Shown piece after piece: positions 1-13,325 of a stretch of DNA of 64,000 nt (position 1 is the first letter of the stretch; each line of letters starts with the position of its first letter). A program made the translations under genes and the position numbers. This DNA comes from Leptodactylus fallax (taxonomy: Eukaryota; Chordata; Amphibia; Anura; Leptodactylidae): positions 5,562,001 to 5,626,000 of the forward strand of contig CAMRHE010000076.1 of the NCBI GenBank assembly GCA_947044405.1, written 5' to 3'. The notes beneath the pieces were generated by a model. It was not told where the DNA came from, made no database searches, and saw only the letters and a program-made list of their open reading frames with translations.

Positions 1-2154
1 CCCCAATTTACCTAACAGAGGCCAAACAAGGATATTCCCTTTTTCTTCTCTCAAGAATAGCTCAGTCTACATTACTCATTACAAAGTCATCCTGTAAAAA
101 AACACATATCCTGCATTATAGACTTTGTTTAACATGGGAGCCTATGGGTAATGGATGCGACAGGATGCCGATACTACAGCATATGTCGGAGGCAGCCCTC
201 AGAGGTATAAATTCTTCCATCATACACCTCTGATTGACACTGCAAAATGAAGTGTAAATGTACCCTAAGGCCGTGTTGACATTTCTTCTTGGAGTTCAGA
301 TTTCTACCAGATTTGAAGTCTGACTGAACCTGAAAAGACCTCATCATTGGGGTCCATCGGGTGCCATCATAAGAGTGGAAAATTTTGCTACATATGTGAA
401 CATAACAGGTTAATAAAAAGACCACCCAGAAAAATATTCCATTTACTGGTTATCGCACATCAGGATGGTCAAATTGACCATCTCTTCTAATGCATTAAAA
501 GCTACATTGAAATCGTGAGGGCGGTGTAGCGTTTCGATTTACTGGTACATGCTGAATGCAGATTCTCAATAGATGTAAATGTATGTCAATTCTGGCGTTT
601 GATTGGCTAAATATGTCACAGCGCTGACAATTAGCGATGAGGCCTTGGTCTAAGCCCCGCGATAAGCAGCTTGCTGCATATATATGAATCTGATAGAACA
701 ATACAGGAGGCAAATTCCACTTACTGAGTGACAATTGATCTCATTAAAAACTCTTTGCATTCTGCCCATCTAATTGGGTATTCCATATTTCTTAACAAGT
801 TTTGTCTCTTGAGCCCCTGATGTTCGGGTCAGACATGTTTGCATGTGTAGAACACGGGCGATGCTGATGGAAACAGCCATTAAATTGGCATCCCATGAAA
901 AGCGGCAAACATCGTGAGTGACACCGAGCCGTCTGCTATGACCGTTCTATACGATTTACTCCTCGCTGTCTGTGGCTTGGAAGGATAATTTGCAAGGAAA
1001 ATAGGTGCGAGTTTATAAATAAAATAGTCACTTCATCAGAATTTTATGTAAAAATTAAAAACCTTCCCTCTCAATCATCATAAAAACAGAATAGTCTGAG
1101 GGGATTTTATGCAAGCGGATTACTAGGGAAGCTGTACATAGCGCAGACACGCGAAACACATTTATGGTTATGGAGCCGTGTATTTTTTTCCACTGGACAG
1201 ACCACAAACCACCTGTGTTTGCTTTGGTTTTCTGAGTCACAATTTTATACTTAAGGGTTATTCTAGCAATTTTTTTTTTTTTTAATCGTCTTTCCCAAAG
1301 AGCTAGAAACCCATTGAAATATTCAAGTGCAGCTTTGTCCCCCTGGAACGACGTAACTTTATGTTACAGCTTCGGCAAAAGTCCTTGATCCGAGTCCTTT
1401 ACTCCACCGACTTTATATGCTAGTCTGGTTTACAAAGTTATATTCAATGAATTTTCTATAGAAGCCATGAACCTTAACAACCAGTTTTAATTGCCCCACA
1501 TAGGAAACCACATCACTATTAATTCTTCAGCTACAGAGTAAAATCAAACTATTGCCTCTCAATCTTTGGCGCTACTAGACCTCTCAGCTATTTGGCTAAC
1601 TTTGCTATGCGATACCCAATGCAATTAATTATATTTTTTGATGTTAATGGTCTCTGTCAGTTTCGAGCTTAACTCTTCTTTGATGAATATTTAAATTATA
1701 TTTGAATAAAAATAATCTTGGTTACATTTCATCTTGAAGAAATCAGCACAGCTTAATAAAGGCCTTGGCGGTAAAGGAGACGATAAATGACTACATGAAC
1801 GCAGGTATAACCATTCTAAATCACCTTGGTAGAAGTTAAATCTCCCAACATGGATAATGCAACCCAGACCTCTACTCTGATGGTGATGTAAATGGTCCCT
1901 ATTCTGATACTTGAGAACGTTACATATGTAAAAATCCATATACACAAAGTAATGACACCAGATAGATTATGGATTATCGAATATTATGAATTATTGAACA
2001 GTGATGGAAGCAAAGATACTAAATCAACTTGGAAGGCTACAGAGCTATCTTTATACAATAGATAAAAATGCTACAGCGTCATGGTAGGGGTTGTATGGGA
2101 TTGTAAGAAAATTTCCTATGAGCAAGAAATGGTATAAAACAAATACAAATCCGA
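1..2154. other. Intron, nothing recognised
   Basis: AT-rich with a T run near 1270. The short open frames have no family features. Confidence 0.5.
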
Positions 2155-2395
2155 AGGCTCCATGCACACAACTGTAGTTTTCCATATACAAAAACAGAAT
2201 TTTGAATAACATATGGCCCCATACACACATCCATAGGTTTTAAAAGTATCCAGGTCATGGAAACAATCCATAAAATATGGAGCAGGTCTATTCTTGGCCA
2301 TATTTGCAGCACAGACTCACCCATTCAAGTCCATGGGATTATACAAGTGTTTTTGTGGATAGAAAAACGCCCTACCGATATGTTTTTGTGGAATA
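2155..2395. mobile_element. Possible repeat of the 'CATGCACAC' type
   Basis: GCTCCATGCACACAACTGTA and the stretch GTGTTTTTGTGGATAGAAAA resemble the repeat at 23451. Weak. Confidence 0.35.
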
Positions 2396-2551
2396 CCAAT
2401 GGTCTGGGTTTCCTCCTTATTCTCCGACTTCCTACCACGTTCCAAAACATTCTCATAGGTTATTCCACTTACTATGAAATTGGTTCTAGTATGAGATGGG
2501 AAAATTCGATTGGAAGTCCCTGTGGGAACAATGGGTGATGTCAATCATTCC

Positions 2552-2603
2552 AATCTCTTTACAGCGCTGCAGAATATGTGAGCGCTGTACGAGCAATAAG
2601 AGC
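2552..2603 (+). mobile_element. SINE 3'-end fragment
   Basis: CTTTACAGCGCTGCAGAATA followed by TGTGAGCGCTGTA resembles the SINE 3' end (TGTAAAGCGCTGCGGAATAT…GGCGCTATA). The head and body are absent. Confidence 0.5.
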
Positions 2604-3783
2604 CGAACAAGTTACATTTTACCATTTAATGAAATACTTCAACCAAAGGGACGATAGATGTAAAAACTAAATTATCCGTTAATGAAGAATCTGTACAATG
2701 TTCCACCTATTAAACAATGGTGGGGATGTCCTCTCCGGTAAAGATCATTATGTGGTGATAGGACTAACTAGTCAATACACGCATTACTAAAATGTTTCTA
2801 ATTAACATGGCTCCCGTTTCGTCTACGGACTCACTCAATACAAATTGTAATTAATCATCCACAAAAAAAAAAAAAAGATTGAATATTCAACTACTTATAT
2901 GTCAATAGCAGTGATAGCGCCGGGGGCTAATATTGACAACCTGGGTTAAAGTAATGACTGTTTGTATCCCATAATCCTTTGCTGTTCTTCCAGGTATTTA
3001 ACCCACAAAAATATAGCTATTGAGGAGGGTATGGAGGGGCAGATGCTTCATTTTTTTTTGTACAATATAAATTCTAAATTTTACTTTGGTAATATATTGT
3101 TTAATTCTGCTAATTGGTCACCATTCTTTATAGTAATGCCTCCGTGCCAATTAACAAGGTGGATTCTATGAATTTTTGCTTACGTACGCTGCAATATAAT
3201 TGATTAAAAACTCGCCGGCCAATTTCATGTAATTCAAAGGTCAGTGCACACAGACTAATGTGGTTTATATACCCTTCAGTAAATAAAGCTTGAATTTAAA
3301 AAAAAAAAAAAAAAAATCATAGGATCCCTGAATGCAGATGCTGTAGAACAATGTGCTAATGTGTGCATTCGTAATTAAGTCATTACTACTATCGGATTTT
3401 TTTTTTTTAGTGAAGTCCATTACAATGTGCTTTTACACCACAGAGATTGATTGTGCATGCAGTAAATATGTGGGAAATGGAGGGGTGATTTGTGGGGTCT
3501 CATTGATCTCAAGAACATGGGTCTCTAGTCCTTCTTTCCCAGCGAAGAGATCACTCTGAAGGTAAGAAATTTGGGTGTCAACTTATTACAGCCTGTGTAT
3601 TAGAAAACTGATGTACCAGCTATATATAAAAAAAAAAAAAGTCTCAACTTTTTTGTACAAGTCAAAAGGGGCATTATGAGGTCAGATTTAGCATAATTTA
3701 CACCAGTGTATGGACCCTAGAAGATGTGCTTAATATATGACAAGGTGGAATCAAACTTTGGTGGGACAGGTATTACTAAAATT
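2604..3783. other. Intron, A/T runs only
   Basis: A runs at 2862 and 3298, a T run at 3400 and an A run at 3628. No gene or clear repeat. Confidence 0.5.
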
Positions 3784-3929
3784 GGCAGATTTTGCTGCTT
3801 TTTAATTTTTTTGAGCCAAAGCTAAAAGTGGATTCCAAAAGGAATGGGAAATATAAAGGAAGCACACATACTTGTTCTCAATAAACCCAATCATGGCTTT
3901 GGCTAAAATTCCCCCAGCAAAATCTACAC
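3784..3929. mobile_element. Degenerate family A palindrome
   Basis: TTTGAGCCAAAGC…AAAAGGAATGGGAAATATAA…TCATGGCTTTGGCT keeps the inner arms and core of family A; both outer arms are lost. Confidence 0.65.
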
Positions 3930-6432
3930 CAAGAAAAAAAAAAGCAATAAAAAACAGATTTTTTTTTTTTTTCTAGGTCATTCTTAATAAAGCACCAGGA
4001 AACTGGCGTAGATGGGATAATACATTTCCCCCAATGTTTTTCTTCTTATCGAGCCATCCAAGCAGAACCAGATATGACTAAGAAAACTAGAAGAGTTCTT
4101 GAAAAACTCGAAACAGAAAAATAATGAAATGCTCAAAAAAAAAAAAAAAAAGGGAAAATAGTCTGTGAAAAAAATCCAGACAGCAGAATGAATTATTTCC
4201 AGCCTACAACACAAGTGATATATGTGTCCATCCTGACATAACAGCATGTGTGTTCAATTCCATGTGCAAACTGAACCAATAATATAACAGGCTTCCATTC
4301 ACACCTCTCCATCTTTCATTAGGTTTCCCTGCAGTTTAACAGAGTGGGTGATAGATGGAACCATTCCGTAGCTGATCTGGTAACAAACAGCGCAGTAAAG
4401 AGGGGAACAAACACTATATTTCAGACTTTTAATAAAACCGGTATAAAACCATAGAATCAAGTAACAGATTTGCTGGGTTATTTATTTTTTGGCAAAAATG
4501 AGGAATCTTTCCTGCAGAGAAGAAAAACTCCTGTGAATTGTCTGTCATTTGTTGTTTTATATCATGTCGAATTTTTTTCTTTATATATGGTATATTAAAG
4601 ATGTAATATTCATGAAGGGTTTATAAATTAATTGCATTAAAATGCCCTTCTGGACATACAGTCGGTAGACTTCCTCCTACATCTGGGATCCGATCTGATA
4701 ATTTTCATGGCAACAACGGGAACAATATTCCATGGAAGCCATTCCTTGAAATATCAGGCTGTGGAGTCAGACTCAAAAAATAAAAATAAAAAAATTGATG
4801 AATGACTTTTTTAAATTAATTAAATTGAGAGACTCACATGTTTTTGCCAAGGAGAAAGATAAAATGTTTTTAAAGAGTTATAAGAGTTCCCCTTTAATGG
4901 TGTCTTGTTTGTAGTCTAGTCAATGTAGGTGCCTAGTTTTAATTAATTATATTTGGAATTTTAATTTTATGAGGACCACCTATTTTCAGACTCTGGCTAA
5001 TATTAGATGGGGAATTCCAATCTGTCTTGTAAAAGCCGTGGTGAAGCAATGAGTGGCATTTTGGACCTCAATTTTCAGTGTCAGTGTTAAGTAGGAATAT
5101 CTCCTCTGACCATAGGGGACAGATGCTTCTTTGAGAACAGTAACAAACAGATTTAACCTGTCACTGAAAGGCTATGCAGAAACAATATATAGAATGCTAA
5201 GGAAGATTCTTGTTACTTTCATGTAATTTTTTTTTGTTTTTTTTATTCTGATTTTTACAGTCAGAATAGGCTTTATTTGAAGCACTATGATGAAAAAATC
5301 CCTTTTTTAAAACCTGCGTTCTTGACAAGTATCTATTTTATTTTATTCCGTTATTTTGACAAAGCAATCAAAACTCGTCTACCTCTAGAGTCATTTCTAA
5401 GGAGAATTCTGAGCCGGAAAGTGGCCCACGAGAACAAGGCAGGGAAAATATAGGACGTGCAGCCCTGCTGTCTCCCATAGCACTGAACCATTAGATCAAG
5501 CAGAGAGTTACAACATTCATAATCCCCTAGTCTAAGAAGACTGAAGTTGACATGACAGGTAACTGGAGAAGGCAATTTCCCAAAGGAGCTCTGATGTGCA
5601 GACTGGAGGCAAAAACGATGGGAGAAGTGCACCGAGATCAGATGAACAGTAATTGGTGCTGGGGTATAGAAGGAAATACCAAGAGATCATTGAGGCAACA
5701 ACATTACGCCAAATCACTTCAAATCCAGAACAGGCATAAAGAAAAAAATAAATGTAACTATCTTTATAGAATGAGAAATCAGTTATTTGCCTATTTAGCT
5801 GAGAAGCTGCAATGAGTAAATACAATTTTTTTTCACAAAGCTGGTTTTAAAAAGAACAGCTGTCTCAACAATCGGTGGAAAACCTGTTCTAGACCTGACA
5901 GGAGTCCGATTGATCTGAAAGATCAAGGCGACCTATTCAAAAGCCAAGGACAAAGATACTCTTGTTGGACAAAACATGTCCCAGTTGCTGAGCCACTTCT
6001 GACCCCTTATATGTTAAGTCATTCCATATTCCATGGACTCCGATACCTTGTAGGTCATGGCATGAATATTTCATATTCTCGAAGGTGAGATATAGATGAA
6101 ATGTAATTTTTACAAATAAAAATAATGAAAAACAAAATCCAACAATACGTGGAAAAATAGACCGAATAAAAACATATGAAACGATCAAGACAAATTCTGG
6201 TTTTTATACTACGCCAACATGGCAAGCATCTACAGTGCCTTATTAAAGTTAGACCAATAGACATAACTTCATCCACTTAAGTTTGTCCTCCAAAGGCATC
6301 CTGTTTTTGAGGTGCAAGGAGAGGACATACTTCAGGCCTCTAAAAACATCAAAGTATGGAGGTCAGATTGTGCCCACTAGATTGAGTCATAGACCATGTG
6401 AACATGCTAGGAAGTCAAGTCATCATAATTCT
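3930..6432. other. Intron, nothing else recognised
   Basis: Apart from the hAT-like end at 4757 I see only homopolymer runs (3960, 4136, 5228). The 97- and 93-codon frames at 5351-5825 overlap on both strands and lack family features. Confidence 0.5.
4757..4800. mobile_element. hAT-like MITE end fragment
   Basis: AGGCTGTGGAGTCAGACTC matches the end of the element at 44346 and is followed by AT-rich sequence. The other end is not found. Confidence 0.45.
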
Positions 6433-6434
6433 AC
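6433..6434 (-). promoter_or_regulatory. ADGRL2: Splice donor of the lectin-domain exon (weak)
   Basis: The minus strand reads TCACAAAG then GTAGAATTAT. The exon side (AAAG) fits a donor, but +4 to +6 (GAA) departs from the AGT consensus. The position agrees with the known latrophilin boundary in the Arg codon before the CNNRTQC segment. Confidence 0.85.
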
Positions 6435-6648
6435 CTTTGTGACATGATTTTGTAGGCATCTGGAAGATGGCAGTCTACGTTCTCCATCTGAAATGGGTCG
6501 GCATCACAGATCTTGTCATCTGTACGACCGTAGTTGGCACTTTCAATCATAATGACATCACTTCCCGGACATCGAAGATCGATGGGATATCCTTCACAGG
6601 CAAGTTCCCGTCTTACGAGGCCAAAAGGCAGTGCTGCTCGACTGAAAC
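6435..6648 (-). CDS. ADGRL2: ADGRL2 second coding exon: SUEL/rhamnose-binding lectin domain, N-terminal part
   Basis: Two bases complete Gly25, then 70 codons and two bases of an Arg codon follow (phase 1 in, phase 2 out). The protein starts [15 protein letters not shown] and contains the family core [20 protein letters not shown], ending DAYKIMSQ. It shows four cysteines (residues 42, 51, 72, 84) and the ANYGR motif (62-66) of SUEL-type lectin domains. In latrophilins this extracellular domain takes part in binding teneurins. About two thirds of the roughly 90-residue domain is here; the rest, with the remaining cysteines, must lie in the next exon beyond base 1. The opening [15 protein letters not shown] and '[15 protein letters not shown]' fit latrophilin-2 better than 1 or 3. 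The acceptor is preceded by a clear pyrimidine tract. There is no frameshift or stop. Confidence 0.96.
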
Positions 6649-6650
6649 CT
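6649..6650 (-). promoter_or_regulatory. ADGRL2: Splice acceptor of the lectin-domain exon
   Basis: The minus strand reads CTTTTTTCATTTCTGTATTTCAG (6671-6649) and then GTTTCAGTCG. The pyrimidine tract is long and the AG places the reading frame so that G + GT completes Gly25. Confidence 0.93.
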
Positions 6651-8457
6651 GAAATACAGAAATGAAAAAAGACTTTAAATGACAAAGAACACCTTTGGTT
6701 TCATTCAAACATGGATGAAGGTCAAAGTCACGAGGCAAAAACTGCCATTTTGTAGCAATTCACAAGGACCATTTTTCTCGATCACTGAACATTAATGCTT
6801 CTAATGTTGGGTTCAACATCAGTCGCCCACAAAGAGTGAACCCTACATTTTTTGCAGTAGTACCGACAAATTTCATAGAACCATTATTCAGTATTTACTT
6901 AAAGGATTTTTTTTTTTTTTTTTTCTGTTGCGTACTTGTAGCCCAGGTTTTTTAGGTGTTGAACCATGTCACGTGATTGGAACCAACATTCTCTTCTTCA
7001 TGTTCCGTGGTATTATGTGGGTTGGCAGATCCATCACTGTAATAGTAAAGTCAGACCCCATATACATGTAATACCACTGAACATAGAGAGGAGGAGGGTG
7101 TTGGGTATTGGTTCTGATTAAGTGACCAGGTGTCGGAACCTACTCAGAGGACCAAGGTTCAACACGTAAAGAACACAGATCGCAAATAGGTAAAGGCTAC
7201 CCGAATAACCCTTATAAAATATATATTCATGTTAATCGTACAAAAAAGCAGATTTTCTCAGTGAATTTCCATTTACCCTACAGGAGAAATTTAGAATTTC
7301 ACATTGTCCACCAAAGCAAGAGGGTAGTCAAGAGCGCGATACTTTATTTAAAAGGAACTCTCTGCACAGGTCAATGAAGGCTGGGGTAACTTATAATGCC
7401 CAAAAAGGGTATGTAAAATGGATCTAAGCAAGCGGCAGTACAATCATATCTTAATATCTTAACTGCAGGAAGAAAAGCAGAACGAGCTTCTAACTGTAGC
7501 AGGAGACATAGATTCACAAACACATAGCAAGTGTGACAAACAAGATCTACTGTCTATATTTTAGGCGAGTTCCCATCACAACTTTGCCTGCTCGATAATT
7601 CCCTGGGCGGTCTTCTCCTGTTTTCCTTGGCTCATCTGCACAGTTTCAGGTTGGATTATACCTAAGGGAGCGCATCACTGAATCTCGCTGCTAAACACAC
7701 ACGATTCATAATATTCTCTCCCTCACTCCATTGCTATAAACAGAGCAGTCACCTCTGTCCAGTAGTTTAGATTAAAGGGGTTACATGAGATTAGGGAGGA
7801 GGGGCTTTTTTTCCCCAAAACACCACAACTTTTTTTTTTTGTTGTTTTGTTTTTTTATACCTTACCATAGACATACTGTAAATAAGTCAGTCAACATTAC
7901 TCACTATAAAAAAAAATTAATAAAAAAATTTCAAAAAAAAAGGCTTACAACCAAAATGAAATTTAGTTATCGGTCAAAAAAGTTAATGCTATACAAAAGA
8001 TTTTTTTTTTTCCTGGATTTAATGTTAACGTTACTACTTTTCTAGGGATTTTACATGTGGTGAAAGGGTCATTCTGATTTATTTCTAAGGTGTAAATACA
8101 AAAAGATTTATGCTTGCAAATGGAGAAAAAAAAAAATCCTAACCGTTTGTCACATTGCGGGTTAATCTGTTCATCAGTGCAAAGGGCACCATGTAAAAAT
8201 CAATTTACCTGTAAACTGACAGACACTCTTTTATGACCAGAAATCTGCCAGCCAACAGGTTCTCTGGGAATAACTTTTATATCTTAATCAATAAAACTTT
8301 TAAAGGACGAATAAAGGTTTACGCTGGATCCTGCCAGATTAAATGCAGAAATATATTCGGCAAGCATGACACAGAAAATTTACTATATGAATAGAAAGAA
8401 AATAAAGGTTTCCATAATCTACATGTCATCCATAGAGCTGCTCTACATATAGTAGGG
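6651..8457. other. Intron, nothing recognised
   Basis: T run at 6907 and an A/T-rich, low-complexity stretch at 7805-8045. No gene. Confidence 0.5.
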
Positions 8458-8625
8458 GGAATTTATTAAGAATGGCGCAAGATGCACCTGAATTAAGAGT
8501 CTAAGACCCAGTCTTGCGTTGCACCAAAATTTAAGTCTACGTCAGTCGGGGACTGGTATAGATTTGGAGTCTAACTCGCCAGTTTTCTGGTATGAGTTAT
8601 GCTAAATTTGTCAGGCCAAGTCGTC
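8458..8625. repeat. Foldback repeat ('GGGGGAATTTATTAAGA')
   Basis: GGGGGAATTTATTAAGAATG, GCGCAAGATG and inner CAGTCGGGGACTGG; similar 'TTTATCAAGAC'/'CTTCATAAATCCCCCC' pieces at 20595 and 14550. Loosely defined. Confidence 0.4.
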
Positions 8626-9227
8626 CCCGTCCTGCCTTGGTCTCTGCTCACTTTGAAAAAAGGAGCGAATAGGATGCAGAACCAACGATGTGGTGAAAAA
8701 ACTGGGAGATAGGTTAGTAATTACCCCCAGTATACCTAAATATTTCTCTATAGATGTAGCCAACATCCGGGACAGTCCATAGCAATAATGATCGAGGAAG
8801 TGAATCATTCTTTTCATGGGCAACAACATTTTGTAAGACCAATGCTTGGAGACTAAGACTGCATTTTGGAAAATTTGAGCTGAACTTTAGGATAAGGACA
8901 CACACATGGTGAAAACCACCCACACCATTAGTGGCCAATTGCCAATGAATTTTGAAGGTAAGCCTTTGGCGAATAGCCACCAAAGGAAAAGGGTAAAGTT
9001 TTAAAGGGTAGAGTTTTGGCCATGTGTAGCTACCCATAGAGATATCGAATACAACAGAAATTTAATTCCGTCAACAACCGGCTCAGACAGACCCACTAGA
9101 GTACAAAAGAAACCCCTGATAGGACCAATATCTAACACAAAAATGGGCCCCAAGGGTCCAACAGAAATCAGCCCCTAGATCTCAATTTCAGAACATGCTG
9201 GGTTGGAACATCTACTTATTGAGGTTA

Positions 9228-9382
9228 CTTTCACACATACCATTTTCATGCAGTTTTTGGAAAGACGTTTTGACAGTCAATGTCTGGGGGTGTATCGTAA
9301 AGGAAGAGGAATTATATAGAATAGCTTCTACTCTTTTTTTAACTTCAAAAACTGCATCGTAAGAGCACAAGTAAAAGAACCC
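9228..9382. mobile_element. Degenerate palindromic repeat
   Basis: TTTCACACATACCATTTTCA, TGCAGTTTTTG … CAAAAACTGCATCG forms an imperfect foldback of about 150 bp. It resembles the element at 24557, but the assignment is weak. Confidence 0.4.
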
Positions 9383-10156
9383 TCATGCTAATAAATCCTA
9401 ATATATCTACCTGCAACATGATTTTGTGAAGACCTCCTTACCTGATCTTGAGCTTACACTACTTGGCAGTCAAACAGTTTATTTTCTTTATTTTTTTCTA
9501 ATTGGTAGGGTCAAAAATGCACATAAAAAAGTTTACTGTGATGTGTAAGCAGGAATGCAGGATACATTACATCAATGACTAAACATTGCAAACTCAGTGC
9601 CAGCATTTTACTGAACGGATTATACCTTTAACAGGCCAATTAGGATGAAAAATGTTTGTGCCAGTTATGACAAAATGCAAAGACGCCGGGCAATCCTGTG
9701 GCACCACAAGGTGACATGAACACAGTGTTACCTGACTTTCCTCCATTAGCTCATAGCTACAACATAGGACTTCATTTTCCTCCGTCTCCTCACTTTTTTT
9801 TTTTTTTTTTTTTTACAAGCAAATGAAAAACCATAATGAGTAGAACCTGTGTTATGTGTTTAATTGCCTCAAAATATAACCCCGGCATGCACAGCAGTCC
9901 AGGGTGTAAGCAGGAATAATCCCAGCTGATTACTCAGCACTTCATTGCTATTGGAACTGTGACAAGAGATACGAGTGATGTATTAGATCTGGCCAGAGTC
10001 GTGAACTCTGATTTTTGCTCTAATTTGTACATGTTAATCACTGTTATACCAGTAAACGGACACATCTGCTGCAAATTTTTTTGTCCGCAAGGTAAAATGG
10101 GGTAGAATAATCATACCTATAATAATAAACAACACAAAAGAAGTAAAAAAAAAAAT

Positions 10157-10158
<2 letters not shown>

Positions 10159-10206
<48 letters not shown>
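10159..10206. repeat. (TA)n microsatellite
   Basis: About 23 TA units after an A-rich stretch. Confidence 0.96.
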
Positions 10207-10211
<5 letters not shown>

Positions 10212-10568
10212 CATATATATAATTTTGTATATAAAATTTTAAATCAAGATGACACAAATTGCTCATTATTGTGGGCAGAGTTAAATATGGATAATTTTTT
10301 TCATGGCTACATTAATTTATATAATTTATTTATTTATACAATTCTAAATTTTAGAATTAAAAAAAAAAATTGTCTTTTTTAATTTTTATTTTTATTTTTG
10401 CCTTGTGGGAAAGCACCGGTATTTTCAGAGTACCATAATTACTAAAAAAGAAATCTAATAAAAATATTTTTCTTTATCTAATGACCAGTTACTGGACGCA
10501 AAGCAGCATGGTTCAGACCAAAGTCCCAAATGCATTCATAAAAAAAACACTTTTTTGGAATAAATAAT

Positions 10569-10582
10569 GACAATAATAATAA

Positions 10583-10615
<33 letters not shown>

Positions 10616-10660
10616 CTACAACTACTATATATATATATATATAAAAAAAAAAAAAAAAAA
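10569..10660. repeat. (AAT)n, A runs and (TA)n
   Basis: AAT units, an A run of about 27, a (TA) tract, then a second A run of about 18. Confidence 0.93.
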
Positions 10661-12589
10661 GTTAAAGTACTGTTTTGCTCTACATACACGTGCCAGTAGT
10701 CAAGTGGCACATTGCCTTTTTTTTTTTTTTTTTTAAATAAATATGAGTGTTAGGGAGTCTGTACTATTATTAGAGTTATGTACAGACATTCAACATCTTT
10801 TCTGAATATGCAAAAAGGGCATTCAGGCAACAGAAAGAAAAACTCCTCCATTCAATGACAAATGAATAAAATTCCACTATCCTTCAAACTGGCATTTGCT
10901 TCACCTACAGAGAAATACAATGTAACCCTAAAGTGACCTTGAAGGCTTGTGTTATTGTTAGCGAGTGGCAATTAATCAGGGGAGAATTTGGTTATTTTTA
11001 TTACTCAGTTACTCAAAGTCCCAGCGAAACATTCCAACAAGGAAAAAAAAAAAAAAAAGTGATCAGGGGCCCAGGTTACGATTAAATACCGCTTTCAGGG
11101 AGAGCCTCTCGGTAGCCATAACAATGGTATTCAGATTTGGAAGTGACAGACCTTATGGTAATCCCTTCCTCTAATTAAATCAGTAGAATGAGAGTCTGAA
11201 GTGGTAAATAATAAATCACAAAGAATCCACAATCTTGTTGTCATGGAAACCACTGCGCCGGCTGCCATAATTGCTGTGATAGGCACCTTGGCCTTTTTGA
11301 CACCGAGCCTGATCTTGAATTCTGGTCATAGACTGAGAAAGTAGCTTTTCTAGACCTCTCAGGCAATCATGTAACATGCATTGAGCCTGAATGAACAGGC
11401 TCGCTGGAACACACAAACGCTTCTTTCAAGGCCATCCTGCCTGTATCTGTAGACAGTAATTAACTAGTATGCTGCACTATATTCACGTCAAGCCCTCTAT
11501 TGGAATCAGAGCGGAGCTATTTAAAGTCCCCCCGGTGGGGTCTTGGCAGATGTGGTGTTTACTAAAAGGTTGGACTTGTTCGACATGGAGAATATCCGAC
11601 GCTGCTCACCTATCTCCCCAAGGCAATGACCTCTAAACAAAAAAATTCAGGATTTTTTTTTTTTTTTTTTTTTTAAATAGTCTAAGCTGGGGTCACCCAA
11701 TGACTTAATCTCGATGTTACAGGCTGTGAATAGATAATACATTTTGTCAGTTGCCAAACGGGAAATAAATTTTACATATTTTTTTTTAAAGTGATAATTT
11801 ATACCCAACTATTTTTGGCTCCATAATTAAAATTATTTTTTCTTCTCTTTTTAGAGCAAAATATTTATCTGAAATTTCTGATCAAAAATATTTTTGAGGA
11901 GCCACAATATTTTTCCTATTTTATTGTGCAATGTGGTCACAGATTAGCCGGTATATAAAGAAGTCTGGTGCCAGTGTATTCTCAGACTCCGCCACTCATT
12001 TATTTACTTAATTACTTGTTAATTGCCTTTGTCATTTTGCTGTTTTTGCCATTGGGTGTGACCAGTGCTTACTCCGATGTCAATCACATCTAGGCTGGCA
12101 CGCCTCTCCTCTTAGTCTCGGCTATACAACTATAGAAGGAAACAAGACAACATTATTGAGGACTGGGCGGCTTAAACTCGTATTAAGGATTCGGACAGAG
12201 AATAAATTGATTCAAAACATTTTCTAGAAAAAGGTCAATGGAAACCGACAAAAAAAAAAGTAAAAAAAAAAGATTTTCAAAACAGTAAAGCCATTTTCCC
12301 AGTTACCAACTACCAAACTTTAATACTATCTAGGCACTCTGTGCTTCTGTATAGTGGTCCAAATGGCTCTGAATTACAGGGAGAATCCCCATAATCTGGC
12401 ATTTTAGAGGGCATGCCAATTTTTATTTTTATCAGATTCGAATGGAATTCAAAAGAAAAATAAAACTCAGCATACTACCATATGAAACTGAAGAAATATG
12501 GAGGACAGAAAAATCTATGTATTACTCCATGATACAATTATTAGGTTGTACACCTCCCTATGTGCATAAGTAGATGTACCAGCGAATTC

Positions 12590-12883
12590 TTCTGTCCTGG
12601 TTCCGAAAACCCCGGGTCATGTGTTCGGAACCAGTCCCCGAGCCTTGACTTGATCTCACAGGTAATGCTATAGGGGGCTGGTCATACTCAGGCTGCCCCC
12701 ATAGCACAGGTTACTTACCTGTGAGATCAGGAGATGAGGGAAGGGGCAGAGCAACCCTGGGGTCAGGGGTTGGTTCCGATCCTGTGACCCATGGGTCAGA
12801 ATCAGACCAGAACCCTCGGGTCCATCATGAACAATCCGCTGGATGCATTAAAGTAAATTTAACGCCCCAGACAACCCCTTTAA
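12590..12883. mobile_element. TTAA-type element, family F, diverged
   Basis: CTCACAGGTAATGCTATAGG faces CCCATAGCACAGGTTACTTA (then CCTGTGAG), and GGTTCCGAAAACCCCGGGTC faces CCAGAACCCTCGGGTC. It ends CAGACAACCCCTTTAA. The 80-codon frame here is not a gene. Confidence 0.7.
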
Positions 12884-13100
12884 TGTTGGGTGAACTGGAC
12901 AGCTCTGGTGTGACCAGCGGATCATCTTATGTGCATAGGAGTGACCCAAACTTCCTGGGGTAAAGAAGGTTTAGGCCATTATATTTCCATCACTTTATAG
13001 AGAGTCTGGCTGTAGCTTACTCCCCTCTCTCCATTCAGAACACATGCATCCTTGGCATAGTCAAATGTGTATGTTGGGGTGTCAGCAGAAAAAGCAACTT

Positions 13101-13325
13101 TAAACTGAGGCCCCACGTTGTGGAAACGCAGCTTTTTTTTGTTGCAGATTTTTTTGCGTTTTTTTGAGCCAAAGCCAAGAATGGCTTCAAAAGGAATGGA
13201 AGATATATAGGAAGTTCTTATACTTCTTCCTTCTGCTCAATCCACTCCTGGCTTTGGCTCAAAAAACCTCAGCAAAATCTGCAATAAAAAAATCTGCGTT
13301 TCCCAACGTGGGGCTTTAGCCTAAG
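13101..13325. mobile_element. Palindromic element, family A ('GCTGAGGCC…AACGCAGC')
   Basis: The left arm reads ACTGAGGCCCCACGTTGTGG, AAACGCAGC, T run, TTGCAGATTT, GAGCCAAAGCCAAGAATGG. The right arm is its complement (CCACTCCTGGCTTTGGCTC … CTGCGTTTCCCAACGTGGGG CTTTAGCCT). It is a foldback MITE without coding sequence. More copies lie at 25088, 53291 (double), 3784 (worn) and 14357 (end only). Confidence 0.85.

Larger units (their letters stand above)
1..6434 (-). other. ADGRL2: ADGRL2 next intron, 5' part
   Basis: The intron begins at the donor at 6434-6433 and is cut by the window edge. The following exon (rest of the SUEL lectin domain) is not in the window: no frame in 1-6434 encodes a CNNRTQC-like segment. 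Confidence 0.8.
9383..12589. other. Intron, low-complexity rich
   Basis: T runs at 9796, 10719 and 11651, A runs at 11043 and 12250, besides the microsatellites listed. A stretch at 11200-11640 looks unique and could hold conserved non-coding DNA. Confidence 0.45.

Noticed and set aside
5351..5825. Overlapping frames of 87-97 codons on both strands
   Set aside because: No domain, no splice-site context, and open on both strands at similar length.
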